Below are positions 1 through 12,437 of a stretch of 64,000 nucleotides of DNA, piece by piece; positions within the stretch are counted from its first letter, which is position 1; every line of letters starts with the position of its first letter. Origin of the DNA: Volvox africanus (lineage: Eukaryota; Chlorophyta; Chlorophyceae; Chlamydomonadales; Volvocaceae); the NCBI GenBank assembly GCA_030268105.1, contig BSDZ01000119.1, positions 310,001 through 374,000 on the forward strand. Reading direction: 5' to 3'. A program made the translations under genes and the position numbers. Below the pieces are notes generated by a model, which searched no databases, was not told the origin of the DNA, and worked only from the letters and a program-made list of their open reading frames with translations.

Positions 1-401
1 AAAACCTATTTATGGTCAATCATTATGATATAAAGAGAATCTCTTAATATGCCTTTTCCTTTACAAGCTACATGGGTCAATGCTCGATATATGTTTGTTT
101 AGTGTTCGTTAGGTTTTCAGTCCGTTGTGCGACTACTTGTTGGTACAGCCGTACGCAGCGCAGCACCGTAAGGGCATACAGTTACAAGCCACATAGTGTT
201 CAAGTGGACACTGTAACGAATCCAGCTCAAATGCAGATTGTGGAAATACGTACAACACAGCGCAAATGTGCTGTGGTGTGCGGAAGACAGTTAGTTCCGT
301 AACGAATGTCCCTCGGGAATTGGGGATATGGAACCTGGCAGCATAAGTAATTGTCTGTTTTCTTCATGTATAAACACTAAAACATGACTGACTTTCTGCA
401 G
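1..401. other. No assignable gene; upstream of first recognised exon
   Basis: Moderately AT-rich sequence. The acceptor at 400-401 has a good pyrimidine tract and a possible branch point, so the flavoenzyme gene must have at least one more exon upstream, here or outside the window. The open frame at 72-302 has no recognisable motif and no clear donor joining it to 402. Confidence 0.4.
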
Positions 402-3400
402 GGTCCGTGCACTGTTTCTCCAGCAAGGGTGTTTGCATTTGCCGGCTACAAAGTCAATGGCGGTTTCCATGAAAATTCCGAAGTATATTATGATCGTGCG
501 TACTTCTATGATGAAGACAGAACCTGGGTTGAAAACATGGCGAACGGACTACCGGAGCGGGGCCGGAGTTTGCCGCCATTCGAGAGGTGCTGGGCTCCTC
601 AGGACAAATGGGTTACCTTCCTTAACCACAAGGTTTGGTCTCACGAAACCTTCATAATGAATATTCCAACGGCATGGGGTTACACTGAGATGTGACACTT
701 CGCTACGGCCTTTTGAGGCCCCACGCCGTTATGCCACACATTTTCTCCCTCCCATAATAAATGATGCAGTTGGCATCACCCCTTGGCGTAGCTGCTGGAC
801 CTCTGCTCTCCTCCCAATGGGTCACGCTGGCTTCATCGCGTGGATTCGACTGCATGACCTACAAGACCATCCGCTCACATTATCACCCCGGACACGGGCT
901 TCCGAACATCCTCCATCTTCAAGTGGATGAACAACTCCCGGTAATGTGGGCCGGGGGAAAGCGACAACGTGAAGTGCTGGGCAATCGTTCAACTCTCCCG
1001 TCTGTGGTACAGATGCGGCGCTGACAACTTAACTGCGGCAATGTCACATCCTAAAGTTCAGGCCCAAAACTTGTACATGGCAACTTCCTGTAGTTCCCTT
1101 TCCCCAAGCTATTTCTTGTGTTTCTAAGTGGCTCCTCTCGTTCTGTCCTCCGTTCCGTTGTTCTGAGGCTTTCCCGGTCTTCGCTTTCCCTGGATCGTCG
1201 CTTGCGTTCATTGAATAACTTCGCATAGCAGCACTTATCTCGTAGAAGGGTACCCACGTGCTGCAGGATCACGCCATGCATATCGCGATTCCACCATGTA
1301 CATGTGTCGCCATGCGAATTTGGACCCACCCAACCATCCCAACGCAGGCTCACCCAGCGCAGTATATGTACACGTTGTCCCACAGCAGTCTGTCATCCCT
1401 CCAGATTGCTTAATAACCGTGTTCGCATCCCATGCGCCTCGCGTGAAAACATGCTCTTACAAATCTCTCCAGTTCGCATTGCATGCGCTTCCGCAGGTAT
1501 CTGGGCCTGCATGTAAGGACCCGCTGTATGCCCGGGGTAGGCTGCCCGGTAGTGCTGTCGGCCTTCATGATCCGAAGCCCGCAGCTTCCATGAGCACCCG
1601 CGGCGACGGCCTTGGCAGCGGCAGTTCCGGAATGTTGGCGATCACCAACAGCTTCGGCATGCCCAGCCTGGGTCCTGAGCAGCTGGCAGAAGACCTGCCG
1701 GCGGCCGCGGCAGCGCTGAGGCCAGGTCAAATGATGGTGGTGTCTATCACGGGTATGAGTGGGGATGATGGAGTGGGAATAGGCAGGATTTTTATGGGGA
1801 AAGGAGGTGGATGAAGGCACATTCTCTTGTCGCGACCTACAACTCTCTTGTACAAATGTAAACACCAAGTACATCGGCTCTATTCTAAAGCTCGCACACA
1901 ACACGGCCTTGCCAGGGAGCTGTCGTTCTTGGATGACGTCGCAGTCAGGCTCATCTGCTGCGGGGTGCACTCTCTCTCTCTCTCTCTCTTTCTCCGGGTC
2001 GCGATGTGTGGACTTTGTATTATTATTTTAAGGTTTAGAGTTTCAGACCCCGTCCTCTTCCCCGCAACCCCGCGTGGAATTTTTGTGTCGAGGTGGTGCC
2101 CTCCTTGCCCGTCTGGCCCTATGGCCTACATGAAGGAACCCCGGGTCGACCCGGACTGAGCTTCCAAGAGGACCTGGTACTGGCGGCTCGGACGGCACTG
2201 GCGGGGGGCGCGACCGCTCTCGAGGTGGGTGGGAAAGAAACGGACCCAGTCCCGCGGGAGCTCCCACCCTAGCAGACAATTGACCGGGTTCTCTGGCTGC
2301 GTTTAGTTGTGTTTGTATGCTGTATGCTGGGACCGCTTCGCTTCTGCGCAGGAAACTGTGTTCCAAGCTTTGACGAACCTCCATGGTTAAGGTGTCTAAA
2401 CCTTTTCAATCTGAGTTGCATGTCTTTTGCCTACTTTGGGATTATCTTGAGGTAATAGAGGACTGCACTGTCCCTGCTACCGTTTAGGCGTGCGAAGTCG
2501 TGATGTTGTCCGAGGGATGCAGAGGAGTGTGGTAAGGAAAGGTAGCTTGCTAACTGGTCCCTGGAGCATATTCACAACAGACGTGCGGACGCGTACGACA
2601 CGGCCAAACACTGTCTTATCTGATATTTGTCCTATATACAAAGCAAGTCGGCAAGATACCCTTAACATCTCGTGGCCCGACGCCCCCACGCCTCGTGCTC
2701 CTCAAGCACCTGTCCTGTCTTAGTCACGCTGCTAAGCACCGAGTGGTTTGCGGCTGGCGGGGATAGGATGACCCATCTGGTGATCTCGCCCCGTGCCTGT
2801 TGGGCCCCTGCCCCAACCACACCCATCTTTTGAGATTGCGCCCGCCCAGCGGCTGTAGCCAGATGGCGCCTTGGCACGTGGCTTCTTCGGGTTTCCCTTC
2901 CTGTAGTGTATGACTTGGTCGGTATCTTATGCGTCCGGAGAAGATGTTGAGCCTTCTCCTCCCTGAATTTCGATGCGGTCCGCCCCCTTCCTCTCTCCGT
3001 CGTCTTTCGGGGCGCTGCGGGTCGCCGAACCCGCAGGTCAATCTCAGCTGCCCCAATGTGGGTGCCTCCCACGTGGCGCTGTATCAGGACGCGCCGGCGG
3101 TGGAAGCGCTCCTGGCAGGGCTGATCGAGGTACGGCAAAATAACGAAAAGCAAACGTACAGCGGAGCTAACGGCAAGGTGTTTGGACACGGATCTAGGCA
3201 GGAAAAGGCGCACGCCGTACAGATTTTCCCATGGGAGTAATGTGTTGGGGAGTGATTAGCCAACCAGACGTTTGTGCCTTGAGACGCTCCCTATACCGAT
3301 ATGCTATGGCCCCAAAGGCAGGGGCAGGTAAGTATCTGAACGTTTTGCGAGTACCTTCATAGAGCCATGACTCCCAGCTTTGTTGCAAACGTAGCTCCTT

Positions 3401-6400
3401 GCACCGCAATCTGCTCTTGCTGTTTGCAGGGTACCTCTTCCCTTTCCTGAATCGCTTTTCTTTCTCATCTTTAGGGTTTACAACATCGGTTCGCGTGTAT
3501 ACACATACGCACAAAAGCATGCCTTCAGGATACGGCTTTTAGGCACCTTTCAAACCAACTTCATGTAGTCTCGTACGCAGGATACCTCCCCTGCCTGTTA
3601 TGTAAGCACCAGGTTCAAGCGCAAAACCATTTCTCAGGGGGAATTCATTATGTATTTCATAGTTGCTTTTATCTTTGTGTGGCAAGATAAGTATATGTAT
3701 TGTTTGTTTACTTTTCAGGTAGTTTATTTAGCAATATTCGTGTGTCGTACTTTCACCTCCTACATGTCACAAGTCCTATTAGTGTAAGGCCCTAAGAAAT
3801 GTTTGCCGTCGCCGAAATGTGCTTGCTCGCAAAGTTTTGCTTTCATTTAGCTATCGTAGTTGATATCCTATAGCTATCATTATTAATTTGTCTCTTTAGG
3901 CAGTCTAGCAATGTCTGTGTCATATTTGTTGTTTCACAGCCACTGTAACTAGTTTCAGTAGTGTAAATCCTGGTATAAATGCGCTCATCCTATCACACTT
4001 GACAAGACATCAGACTGACCGTATGATAGAGAATAACTTGCAAAGCAAGCGCAAGAGTGCGGGCATCCTCATGCAAGAGCCCTCACCGATCAAGAAGCGA
4101 GCCGGGCAAGGATGGGGAAGGGGGCGGAGGTGGAGCTGAGGGAGGTGGACCTCGTAGTAAAACTAGTGGGGGTACTGCATCTGAAGGTTGGAAGTGGTCG
4201 AGCGACGCAGCTCTGGAGTTATGTCCCTGCTTCTCGTGGTACCGGTGTGCGGCGCTCTTCTGCATGTTTTATTCCATGATTCATCACGCCCAAGGATGTG
4301 AGATGGCACAGGGCTACAACTTCTGAATGCAGAAAGCTAATAATGGTATGTGATGGCTGGCCACCTCACATCACCTTGCTGCTTTTTGCCGGCGTATGAT
4401 TATGTTTATCTCTCGCTTGCTGCTATCGTTCATTGGTGTTTAGAAATTAGGGTTTATGCCTGAATATTTAAATTACGTATGTATAAAGGGTGTTACATTG
4501 TGGGCGACTTGCCCTTCAAAGACAAGCACCGGGGGCCCTGACCGGGCCGGACCACGCGGCTTCGTTTGTTTGTCCTGTTCATCTGTTCGTTTCTCCCCTC
4601 GTTCGAGCCAGCAAGGGCGCAAGCCGCACAAGCCTCTAGCCTCGCTAATGAAAGGAACAGAGCGTTTCCACAGAAGCACCCTGGAAGAGAGGACAAAAAT
4701 ACCTACGCGCAAGCTCAGCCACATAGAAACAAGGAAACAAGAAACACCTCTTCCTCCACCCCCACCCTAGCGAAGACCTGGCCTGGCTCCCTATGTACGT
4801 GCTCTAACGCACACTCACGCAAACATTGGGGGGCGCTTTCTGAACAATGACCCGTGATCTCCTCCTGCATCCATTTGCCTGCACTTGTACCCTGTAGCTC
4901 TTCGTGAGTACGATACTCATTCGAGCGTCCTCGCACACCATCAGACCTCGAAACCCCATCCTCTATCTTCCTACCGCTGTTCCGTTTTCTTTGCGGCCGT
5001 TCGGTCGGCAGGAGGTTGGAAGGGGGGTCCCCTTAGTCATCAAGGTGGGCAGCTTTCCGGACTGTGACGGGATGCGGCGGTTGCTGCAGGCGGCGGAGCG
5101 GGCTGGGGTCAACGCCGTAGCAGGTGCGTTTCCGGTCCCAACCAGGGAAGAGGACTAGGCCTTGGGGGACAGAAGGGGATAGAGCGACCTGGGTGGGTGT
5201 GCTGGAGGCGAGAAGATTAAGATACAACGCAAAGACGGCCGTCACAGCTGGGTGCGAAGGCAGCCCAGGGCATGGGTGGTCGACCGCGGGAGCGATGGTG
5301 GTTGCCCCAACAAAGGGAGCCGGGGAGAAAGGGAAGGGTACGGGTACTTGTGCGAATGGCTTTTTATTCTTTATGGGTATTATTGTGTATGTGTGAGGGT
5401 TGCAAGATCAGAGGCGCTGAGCCTCCGGGCTCGCGTACTGACCCGTACCAAGGGCTCGTTGTCCTTGTTACCTCCCTACGAAGGCGTTTCTCCGCCCTCG
5501 TCTCCCCTCCAAGGCTCCCACCCGCGAACTTGTTAGTATCCTTTGCGAGCACTCTTCATTCGGTCATTTCCCGTACCCATTCTACCGCGCTTTCTCTCCA
5601 TACATGCAGGCATTAACGGACTCAGTCGGCGGGTGGAGCTGCCGGGAGGGGCCGGCCCTGCGTTGGGCCCGGACCGCCCAACTAGTGGCGTGTGTGGAGA
5701 TCCAATCCGAGCAGCTGGGCTAGAATTCGTGACACGAGCCCGACAGGCAGGTTGGAAGTGGCTCGGGTGGGGGTCGACGCGGGGTTGAGATGTTAAGTGT
5801 GGGCTGGGCTCATGTTGCGTCCCTCAGATGCGAACTGATCCACGACGTGTTTGCGCCTGCTTTCTGCTCACGCGGCCACCCCGAGGGGTGGTTGGCTGAA
5901 ATATAGGTATTGGGTTCCGGAGAAGGCGGCGCGAAGTTTTTAACCTTGTGATTTTTGGTTTTTCGACCCTTATGTGCTTTCTCAAGGAACGGTTGGCGGT
6001 ATGGGTTGGAGATGTGGGATTACGTACCTGATGGAAAAACAAGCGATAGAGGAACGGACGGACGAGCAGGAGACGGGTAGGATGTGTCCAGTTGGCGCCT
6101 GACTGGGTGTGGCTCATTCTGATGGTTATGTCGAGCGGTTCCTTTCCAACAACAAACACACACCTGGTAACTCCGCAGATCATCGCCGCAGAGCACCTGG
6201 GGCTGGAGCTTGTGGGCGTTGGCGGTGTGACGCAGGTAGTCTCCGGGACACAGGTGGTGTGGGGGACGCTCGCTTCCACTCTCTGACAGCGGTAGCATCA
6301 TAGTGCATGGCAACTGAGGCGTATATGTGATCGCAGACAGCTTTCGGTTATAGTCCTGCACCTGCACCTGCATCTGCGTTAACCTACGGCCCATATATTC

Positions 6401-7078
6401 CTGCATTTCTCTCATTCGTTCCCCGCCCGTCCCCGCACCTCTACATGCTCTTTGGGGTTTTTGAACCCCTATTTTCAACTCTGTAGGCCAATCATGTAAT
6501 GGAGTACCTACAAATGGGGGCGGACATCGTGCAGGTATCTTTATAGCGGACCAGGGCAAAAGCAGCCTCCCGTAGTTATCTTTTTTGACAGCTGGTCCAC
6601 GGGACGGCAGCGGGCGGTTACTACCAGTGAAACTAAGGGAGCCAAAGGTGGCCTTAGCAACGCTCACAGGTGCTCCTACAACCTCTTCGTCACTTGTTCC
6701 TCTCCCTCTCCCGGGGAACCCAATTCCTCGTTGCTTTGAATTGGGGCCGTCAGGCGGTCCTCGGCACTTCATGCCACCTTGACCACCCCCTGTCACTTGC
6801 CCCCGTGTTTCAATCATTGCCGTCGCATTGTTCCTAGGCCCGTAAAGCCCATGTTATCGGTACCGGTAAGGATATTGGGACGCCACGACTGCATCCCGCC
6901 TGACCTCCAATAAACATATTATTTTTTCTCCTAGACCTGAGCTCAGGGCCCGGCTATTGGCCCGCAGACTGCCACGGGTTTCATGTGGAGGCCCAATCTG
7001 GGTATCGACTTTCAGCGTCTGTGGGCGTCGTCAGGGTATTCGGTACAGCGAGCGGATGGCAGAGGTGGCCGTGGCTAG
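402..7078 (+). CDS. Dihydroorotate dehydrogenase-superfamily flavoenzyme, 10 exons, 5' end missing
   Basis: An FMN-binding TIM-barrel oxidoreductase. Exons: 402-632, 770-940, 1497-1752, 2136-2224, 3037-3129, 5012-5123, 5610-5750, 6192-6235, 6487-6534, 6968-7078. All joins are GT/AG and phases match throughout, giving 431 residues. Motifs in order: SPLGVAAGPLL, TYKTIRS, ITNSFGMPS, VNLSCPN (with the Cys that is the catalytic base in class 1 dihydroorotate dehydrogenases; class 2 has Ser), VIKVGS (FMN lysine), INGLSRR, SGVCGDPI, VGVGGVTQ, MGADIVQ and TATGFMW. These are the usual barrel order and flavin phosphate sites. The class 1-like Cys argues against the mitochondrial class 2 enzyme. The real substrate (dihydroorotate, dihydropyrimidine or other) is not decided. 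The first exon carries an unrecognised stretch before the barrel. No TGTAA lies close after the stop at 7076-7078, so a further 3' exon is possible. The intron at 3130-5011 contains an LTR-like repeat. Confidence 0.85.
4487..4745 (+). repeat. LTR-like interspersed repeat inside an intron
   Basis: It begins GGGTGTTACATTGTGGGCGA and is diverged but clearly related to the reverse complement of 27545-27935. The two share the TGTTACA start, the stretch around AGACAAGCACCGGGGG, and a following CACG-GGCTTYGT block. The TGTTAC start is typical of LTRs, but no matching right end or target duplication was found. It may be a solo LTR or another repeat type. Confidence 0.4.
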
Positions 7079-8038
7079 CACTAGCTACAAGAGCTATGCG
7101 CTGCATACGATGAGGATGTGATCCTAAGTGGGGGATGGCCACACGTGGTGCAGCTCCGGGTGCTGCAGGGCATTCACCACACTGTTAGAACATTACAGCC
7201 TTCACACGTCGTAATTGGGAGCAGGTGTGCCATCGGAGGCGCGAGGAGTGCCATCGGAGTACTGTGGCCCACCCAGCAGCATGTCGACGCCAGGCCGTGC
7301 TGACGGAGCTGGAGCCCCCCAATGACGCCGTTTCTGGTGAGATTGGAAATATATAGAGGTGTGTTTAACATTGCCCGCCTTCGACACCGGATGTGTTCGA
7401 AACACAGCGGCAGTATGCAAAAGTTCTTTCGTTGGTATGCTGTCGCGTGGGTAGGGATAAAGAAAGCTCGGTCCGCCACCTTAACGAGTAACGGAATTTT
7501 GGACGTCCCTGACCACCGCAGCAGTGAAGTGGGGAGTCGTGATGCTAGCTCCTACGTGATGTCGGTTTTACATATGGCCGATGTGTGTGTGTGGGGGGGG
7601 GGGTGCGTGGATTTCGCAATTGTCCCATCGATTGGGTTATAATTATACCTATTGACTGTTTGGGGTTTTAGTCGTTTCGGTGGCGTACTGTTCCGCACAG
7701 AGCGTGCTTACCAAGTCATTCCTTCGACCATTAAGAATGCATCGCCACGCGGCATCCATTTTCGTGAGCTCTTGTTCCAGAATCTATACCATGACATTCG
7801 GGATGCGAAGGACAGAATCTGGGCATTTATACAGAGAGAGAGGATGGGTTTCAGCGTATGATTTAATCGTAGTAGTGAGCTTCTTAACGCCCTAAGCTAG
7901 CAAATCCAGCCGGGTCCAAGCGTGGTGAAGTCCTGCTCCCCTGCAGCAGCTTCCCCGCACCAACATCAGCCGGACTCCGACATCCGCGCCTGAGCCCTTG
8001 GGACCCAAACCCCCGATCGCGGCTTCCCTTTAGATTAT
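7079..8038. other. No assignable gene; short simple repeat
   Basis: The region holds a (TG)n run at 7582-7592 followed directly by eleven G at 7593-7603. Open frames here (for example 7322-7642 and 7652-7861, plus strand) show no family motif. It may include the 3' UTR or a last exon of the flavoenzyme gene. Confidence 0.3.
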
Positions 8039-8423
8039 TCACCCCTGCATCCACCTCATAAATATCCCCTCCGTGTTGAAGTACATTTCCCGGAGGAAGG
8101 CGGCCGCCAGCTGCGAAAAGGACTCAAGGGTCTCCGGAATTTTAGCGTTGGCTCCAGCGTGCTCTTGGGCGGGGGCCTAGGATTTCAAATCTGGAAGACC
8201 GGCAAGTATCCATAGAGACATGGAGGAGGACAAGTCTTTGTAAAGGGCGTGAAGAAAGGGGCCTCCCAGCGTAGTAGGAAGGGTAGAATACATCGAGGTT
8301 GCTATCAGGCGGAGATCACGATAAGAGACGTTGTGCTTGTGAATCCACTTGTAGGCCCCAGTGCGAGCGTGTGTAGAGTGTGTTAATACTGAGTCGCGAA
8401 GGTGCTTTGTAGGTTTTGGAAAT
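8039..8423 (-). pseudogene. Unidentified coding relic with one in-frame stop
   Basis: Reading the minus strand from about 8423 gives one continuous frame of protein-like composition through YKWIHKHNVSYRDL, TSMYSTLPTTLGGPF and LYKDLSSSMSLWILAGLP. It meets a TAG and continues in the same frame through PETLESFSQLAAAFLREMYF to a TGA at 8041-8039. Apart from that TAG it is 120-odd codons without a stop. I do not recognise the family; a retroelement gag or an exon of an unknown gene are both possible. The open frame 8383-8583 just upstream (minus) may be another piece. Confidence 0.35.
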
Positions 8424-8429
8424 CCAGAT

Positions 8430-11400
8430 GAAATTCAGATGCAGCTATGAAGATAGCTGCACAACATACCCTTACGCATCGTCCACCAGATCCAGTACAC
8501 AGGCCACCCGGCTTATGCTCGAAGTTCAAGTGATCATGAAACTCGAGGATGTGCACGGGTAGCTGCTTAAACCACCGAAACATACAAAACCCCTCTAATT
8601 TGCTTCCTTATCTTTACAGCCATTCGCCAATGTGATGCTCTGCGATGCTCTGCTCGCCTGCATGGTGCTGTTAACGATGTATTAGAAGGCCTGCGCTTCT
8701 CGGGCCTGTGCGCCTGTGCCTGCATGAACACTCCACCCCAGCAAGCTTGAGAATGTAAGCATTGGCTCTACATATGTGCAAATGTGCAACGACCAAGACG
8801 TACCAATCGACTCGCATGCATAGCAGACCCAAACCGACAAATGTAAAGGAACACACAATCTCGCTCGTCGTCAATGACATGCAAGAGACATTCGACACGC
8901 TCTATATGGTAGATCCAGCATAGAACCAGCATACACAAGAAAACCCCAAAATTCCTATTCAATCATGCACCTTCAGCATACGCACTAGCAAACCCAGGGC
9001 CTCGGGAGGCCCGGGTGGTGCCGTCTCGTACAAAGCAGAAGGGCGATGCAATAAAAATGAAACCGTTCAGCGAATGCCAAGAATTGTGGCAGATTCCCCG
9101 CTACAAGGTACGTAAAATGGAGTATTGACGTTTGCACCCGGACTGAAGAAGAGGTCCCCCCAGGGTTATTCTTTTGCAAAGCCTGCTTTCTTCAGCAATC
9201 AGGTCGGCCGTGCCTTAAGAGTCGCCAAATAGTGATTCGACCAGAACAGGCGCTTGTTTACTTAGTAAGTACAGCGTCGGACGACCTGTCGAGTTCATGA
9301 TGGAGATCATGCACAAATTAAAGAAAATATTTGCAAAACTGCGGCTAAGCATTACCGGATGCACCAACGCGCCACCAGCTTATGTCCCAGGGACCACAAA
9401 TCTGTAACCAAGACACCGAGCAATCCTCAATGGCCATTGGCGAGGAGGAAGCGCGTTCGCTGCAGCGTTTACAGACACAGCTCATGTCTGGCTTCCGCCC
9501 GCGTCCTCGCTTCACAAATCCACGAAGCAATATGAACCCCGCAGCAGCATGGAGGCAAAAATATATACTTCCATCGTGATGACCATGGACATATCCCAAT
9601 CCTATAGCCCACAGCCGTGATAATTTAAGCTCCGAGCGCACCTAGAGGCAGCCATCAATTTCAGCACACGTTATGGCCTGCACATTGATGCGGGGCCCTC
9701 TGCCCTCCGCCAGTCGAGCGGCTAGAGTTCCAGCCGTAATACCAATAGCAATAGCAGCGAATATCCCATGTAAACAACTCGAAATCGATATTCTCATACC
9801 GCCATGAACTAGTAGCCATCCAACCGGTGATGTTCCCCTGCATCACCACACAGGAAGGCCTCAGCCCCTTCCTAACTTCCCGATCTTTTGCACCTAACAT
9901 AAAACTACTCTGAGCCGACCCACATCATGCCGCATCCTGCTTCGCGCCAGAAGCGCCGGTGCAAGGGATGCTAGCCGCTGGATTGAATATTTAACTAATT
10001 GTCTGAGGACGAAATAAACAAATGCCGACCCAGTGACCGCCGCATCTTGACTGTCTTATCAGCTGCTGCATTCGAAGCCATAGCACCAGCCAGCTGTGCA
10101 AGAATTCGGCCCCGCCCATTCCCCAGGCTTTTGCACCCGGAATAGCTGGAAAAAGACCCTGCGCCCCAGGCACACAAACAGCACCACGCCGGCAGTCTGG
10201 CCGGTCACAGGGCAGGTGCACATAAATACCGTATGAGGCCAGCACCATCTAACCCGGCAGTACCATCTATAATGGACTGGGGCTGAGTACAGGACATATT
10301 TCTTTTGTGTGCGACCTTGCAAGGCACATACATAAACATATGCGAGCAAACATTCACAGTACACGGACGGCATGTTGCAGCCCCACGGACACACTTGGCT
10401 GGCACAAATGCACGTACACGCGTCACTGCAATAAGTGGTGAATATCAAATCCTCTGCAATCGACGCGTAGATCCACGTACTTGACACACATGCATGCATA
10501 TGGAATGATTACATGCACACACCCGCACACAGGCATGGCCCATACACTAGCTTTTGTACTCTTGGATGATAGCCCTTTCATTGCCCCTTGCATGCTTCTT
10601 TTCTCACTTGTGCTGCGTATGTGGGAGAGGGGGAGCCGGGGTCACGTAAACAAACAATTTATGCTTCCCAAGGAATCTGGGCACTTCTCATCAGCCCATG
10701 CCAGACCAAACGGTTCTTCGCGTTCACAACAATCCACGTCCCACCATTGCAGAAGGCCAAAGAATATAAGTGGCACCTGGCAACCTAGTCCTGCTCCACG
10801 TGTCCTTCTCCGTGACTGCCGCTGCCACCTCCGGCACCAACACATATACCAGGTCGGCCACTTCCCTTCCGCTCCCTCTCAGCTACTGTCATGGGAGGGA
10901 CGGGAACTGCTTATAGTGACTGGTTGTGACAACGTGGCCCTCAAAGTCTAAACCACGTTTCAGGCCTACTCCAAGATTGAGGTCCTCCTCTGTCTCGATT
11001 TGGTTCGGTAAGATAACCTCGGCTAACCGGTGACGGAGCGGAAACCATACGCTGCACGTTAGCCTGCGCCGTTTTCCTTCTTTGAAGAAATGTGGTGTTT
11101 AGCCTCAACCCTCAGCCCAGCCAGCCAAAGAGCCGTACCTAGAGAGCAGACGGAAGTTGTCAGAGCTAGCCGGTCCCCAAGCCCTACATGATTTGCAAAG
11201 GTCTATCGGAGGTCAAGCCCTAAGGTCACGCTCTTTCCCACCTTTGCTGCCTTGCCTGAAACCTTCCCAGCAGTTTCTTCTATGGTCTCAACGTTTGGTG
11301 GCCGCGGTGACAACAGACGAGCAAGCAGCCCTTCACACACAACAAACCGAAAATATGCGCCACGTATACAGGAACGGTGCACACAATTTAGGTAATCAGC

Positions 11401-11837
11401 TGATGGCTGGAAGCGCCTCGTGCATACAGGTAACGCGCCCCGTAAGCCACACACGAATTCTCGTCTACAAGCAGTCCCACGTGACTTCAAAAATTGCCGC
11501 TGCCGTCCAGGTCGCTAAAGGGAAGCCCAACGCACCCCTAGCAACCCGTCAGGTGCTGATGCCTCCACAAGGGATCGGGAGCTACACATAATGCCACAAC
11601 TATTGAAACGTCTCTGGATCAGCTTCCAATCCCCTTCTGTCTCAAATCGCACACCCAGCAACCCCATTGTCATTCCCCTTCCACACGGGGAATAACCTCA
11701 CTGTTGTTTACCTTGATCCTGTTAGGCCGTCACGGGAAATTCCTATTAAGTTCATAGGCAGATCCAGATTTAGACTCGTATCCGGGTTGCGTCCCATTCC
11801 CGTCCTCAGCTCTAATCTTACACCGTCTTGATCATAG
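8430..11837. other. Long stretch with no recognisable gene
   Basis: Several open frames of 60-156 codons occur on both strands (for example 9345-9641 minus, 10481-10951 plus, 11157-11591 plus). None carries a motif I can name, and overlapping frames on opposite strands are equally open. I see no tRNA, rRNA or transposon terminus. Intron or exon material of an unrecognised gene cannot be excluded, especially after 11157. Confidence 0.3.
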
Positions 11838-12158
11838 GGTCTCCCCCCTCTCATAGCGGATGCCAAGCGCTACAGCTATGAACTGCTGTCGCTGCTTGAT
11901 CCACCCCTCTCACCAACGCCTGGAGGAGCAGTAATTGAGCCAACTTTCCTGAATGCCCCGCCTGTGCGCTCACGTTGGTTCAGTGTGCCAATGTCACACT
12001 TGATGGGCCCTCCGGCAACCGTGGCAACGCCGCCACAGAAGAATGAGGTGTCAGCCCTGGCGACGTCGCTGGCGCCGCCTGCTGCAGCCGTTGTCGCTGC
12101 TGCTGCTGCTGTTCCTGCTGTGGTAGCAGCGCTAGGAATGCAGCTGGCCGCAGGATGA
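11838..12158 (+). CDS. Possible terminal exon of an unrecognised gene
   Basis: An acceptor (CATAG at 11833-11837) opens a frame of 106 codons ending in TGA at 12158. It begins GLPPLIADAKRYSYELL, is followed by a proline-containing segment, and ends in a poly-alanine run written with GCT/GCC codons. Composition is protein-like and the exon would converge on the kinase gene that ends at 12438. Against it: no TGTAA follows the stop, no upstream exon was identified, and the antisense strand (11980-12234) is also open with a glutamine run from the same repeats. Confidence 0.25.
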   Translation, partial: GLPPLIADAKRYSYELLSLLDPPLSPTPGGAVIEPTFLNAPPVRSRWFSVPMSHLMGPPATVATPPQKNEVSALATSLAPPAAAVVAAAAAVPAVVAALGMQLAAG

Positions 12159-12383
12159 CTGCTGGAGAGCCGCCTTCACCCAGGGAGGCGTCCGCTGTGA
12201 AGATGGGTGCGGACTCGCGCCCGAATTTCCCCACGGCCTACAAGCAAGGTAATATACGTGCCGGGCCCATTACGAGTACGCTAAGTTAAGCACAGTTCGC
12301 GTTCACTAACCATCGATAGGTCTGCAGCAGCTGAGTATGCGTCTACCAGGCCCAGTATCCGTGGCGTGTTGCGACCCCAGCCG

Positions 12384-12388
12384 TTACA
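12384..12388 (-). terminator. TGTAA polyadenylation signal for the kinase gene
   Basis: The minus strand reads TGTAA 50 nt past the stop codon at 12438. TGTAA replaces AATAAA as the polyadenylation signal in chlamydomonadalean algae. Confidence 0.55.
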
Positions 12389-12437
12389 ATTTGACACTAC
12401 CCTGATTTGAGCCTACACGATTTGAGACAAGCCTGCC

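Noticed and set aside
11980..12234. Glutamine-rich minus-strand exon
   Set aside because: It lies beyond the kinase stop and TGTAA, and the Gln run is the antisense of Ala codons in the plus-strand frame.
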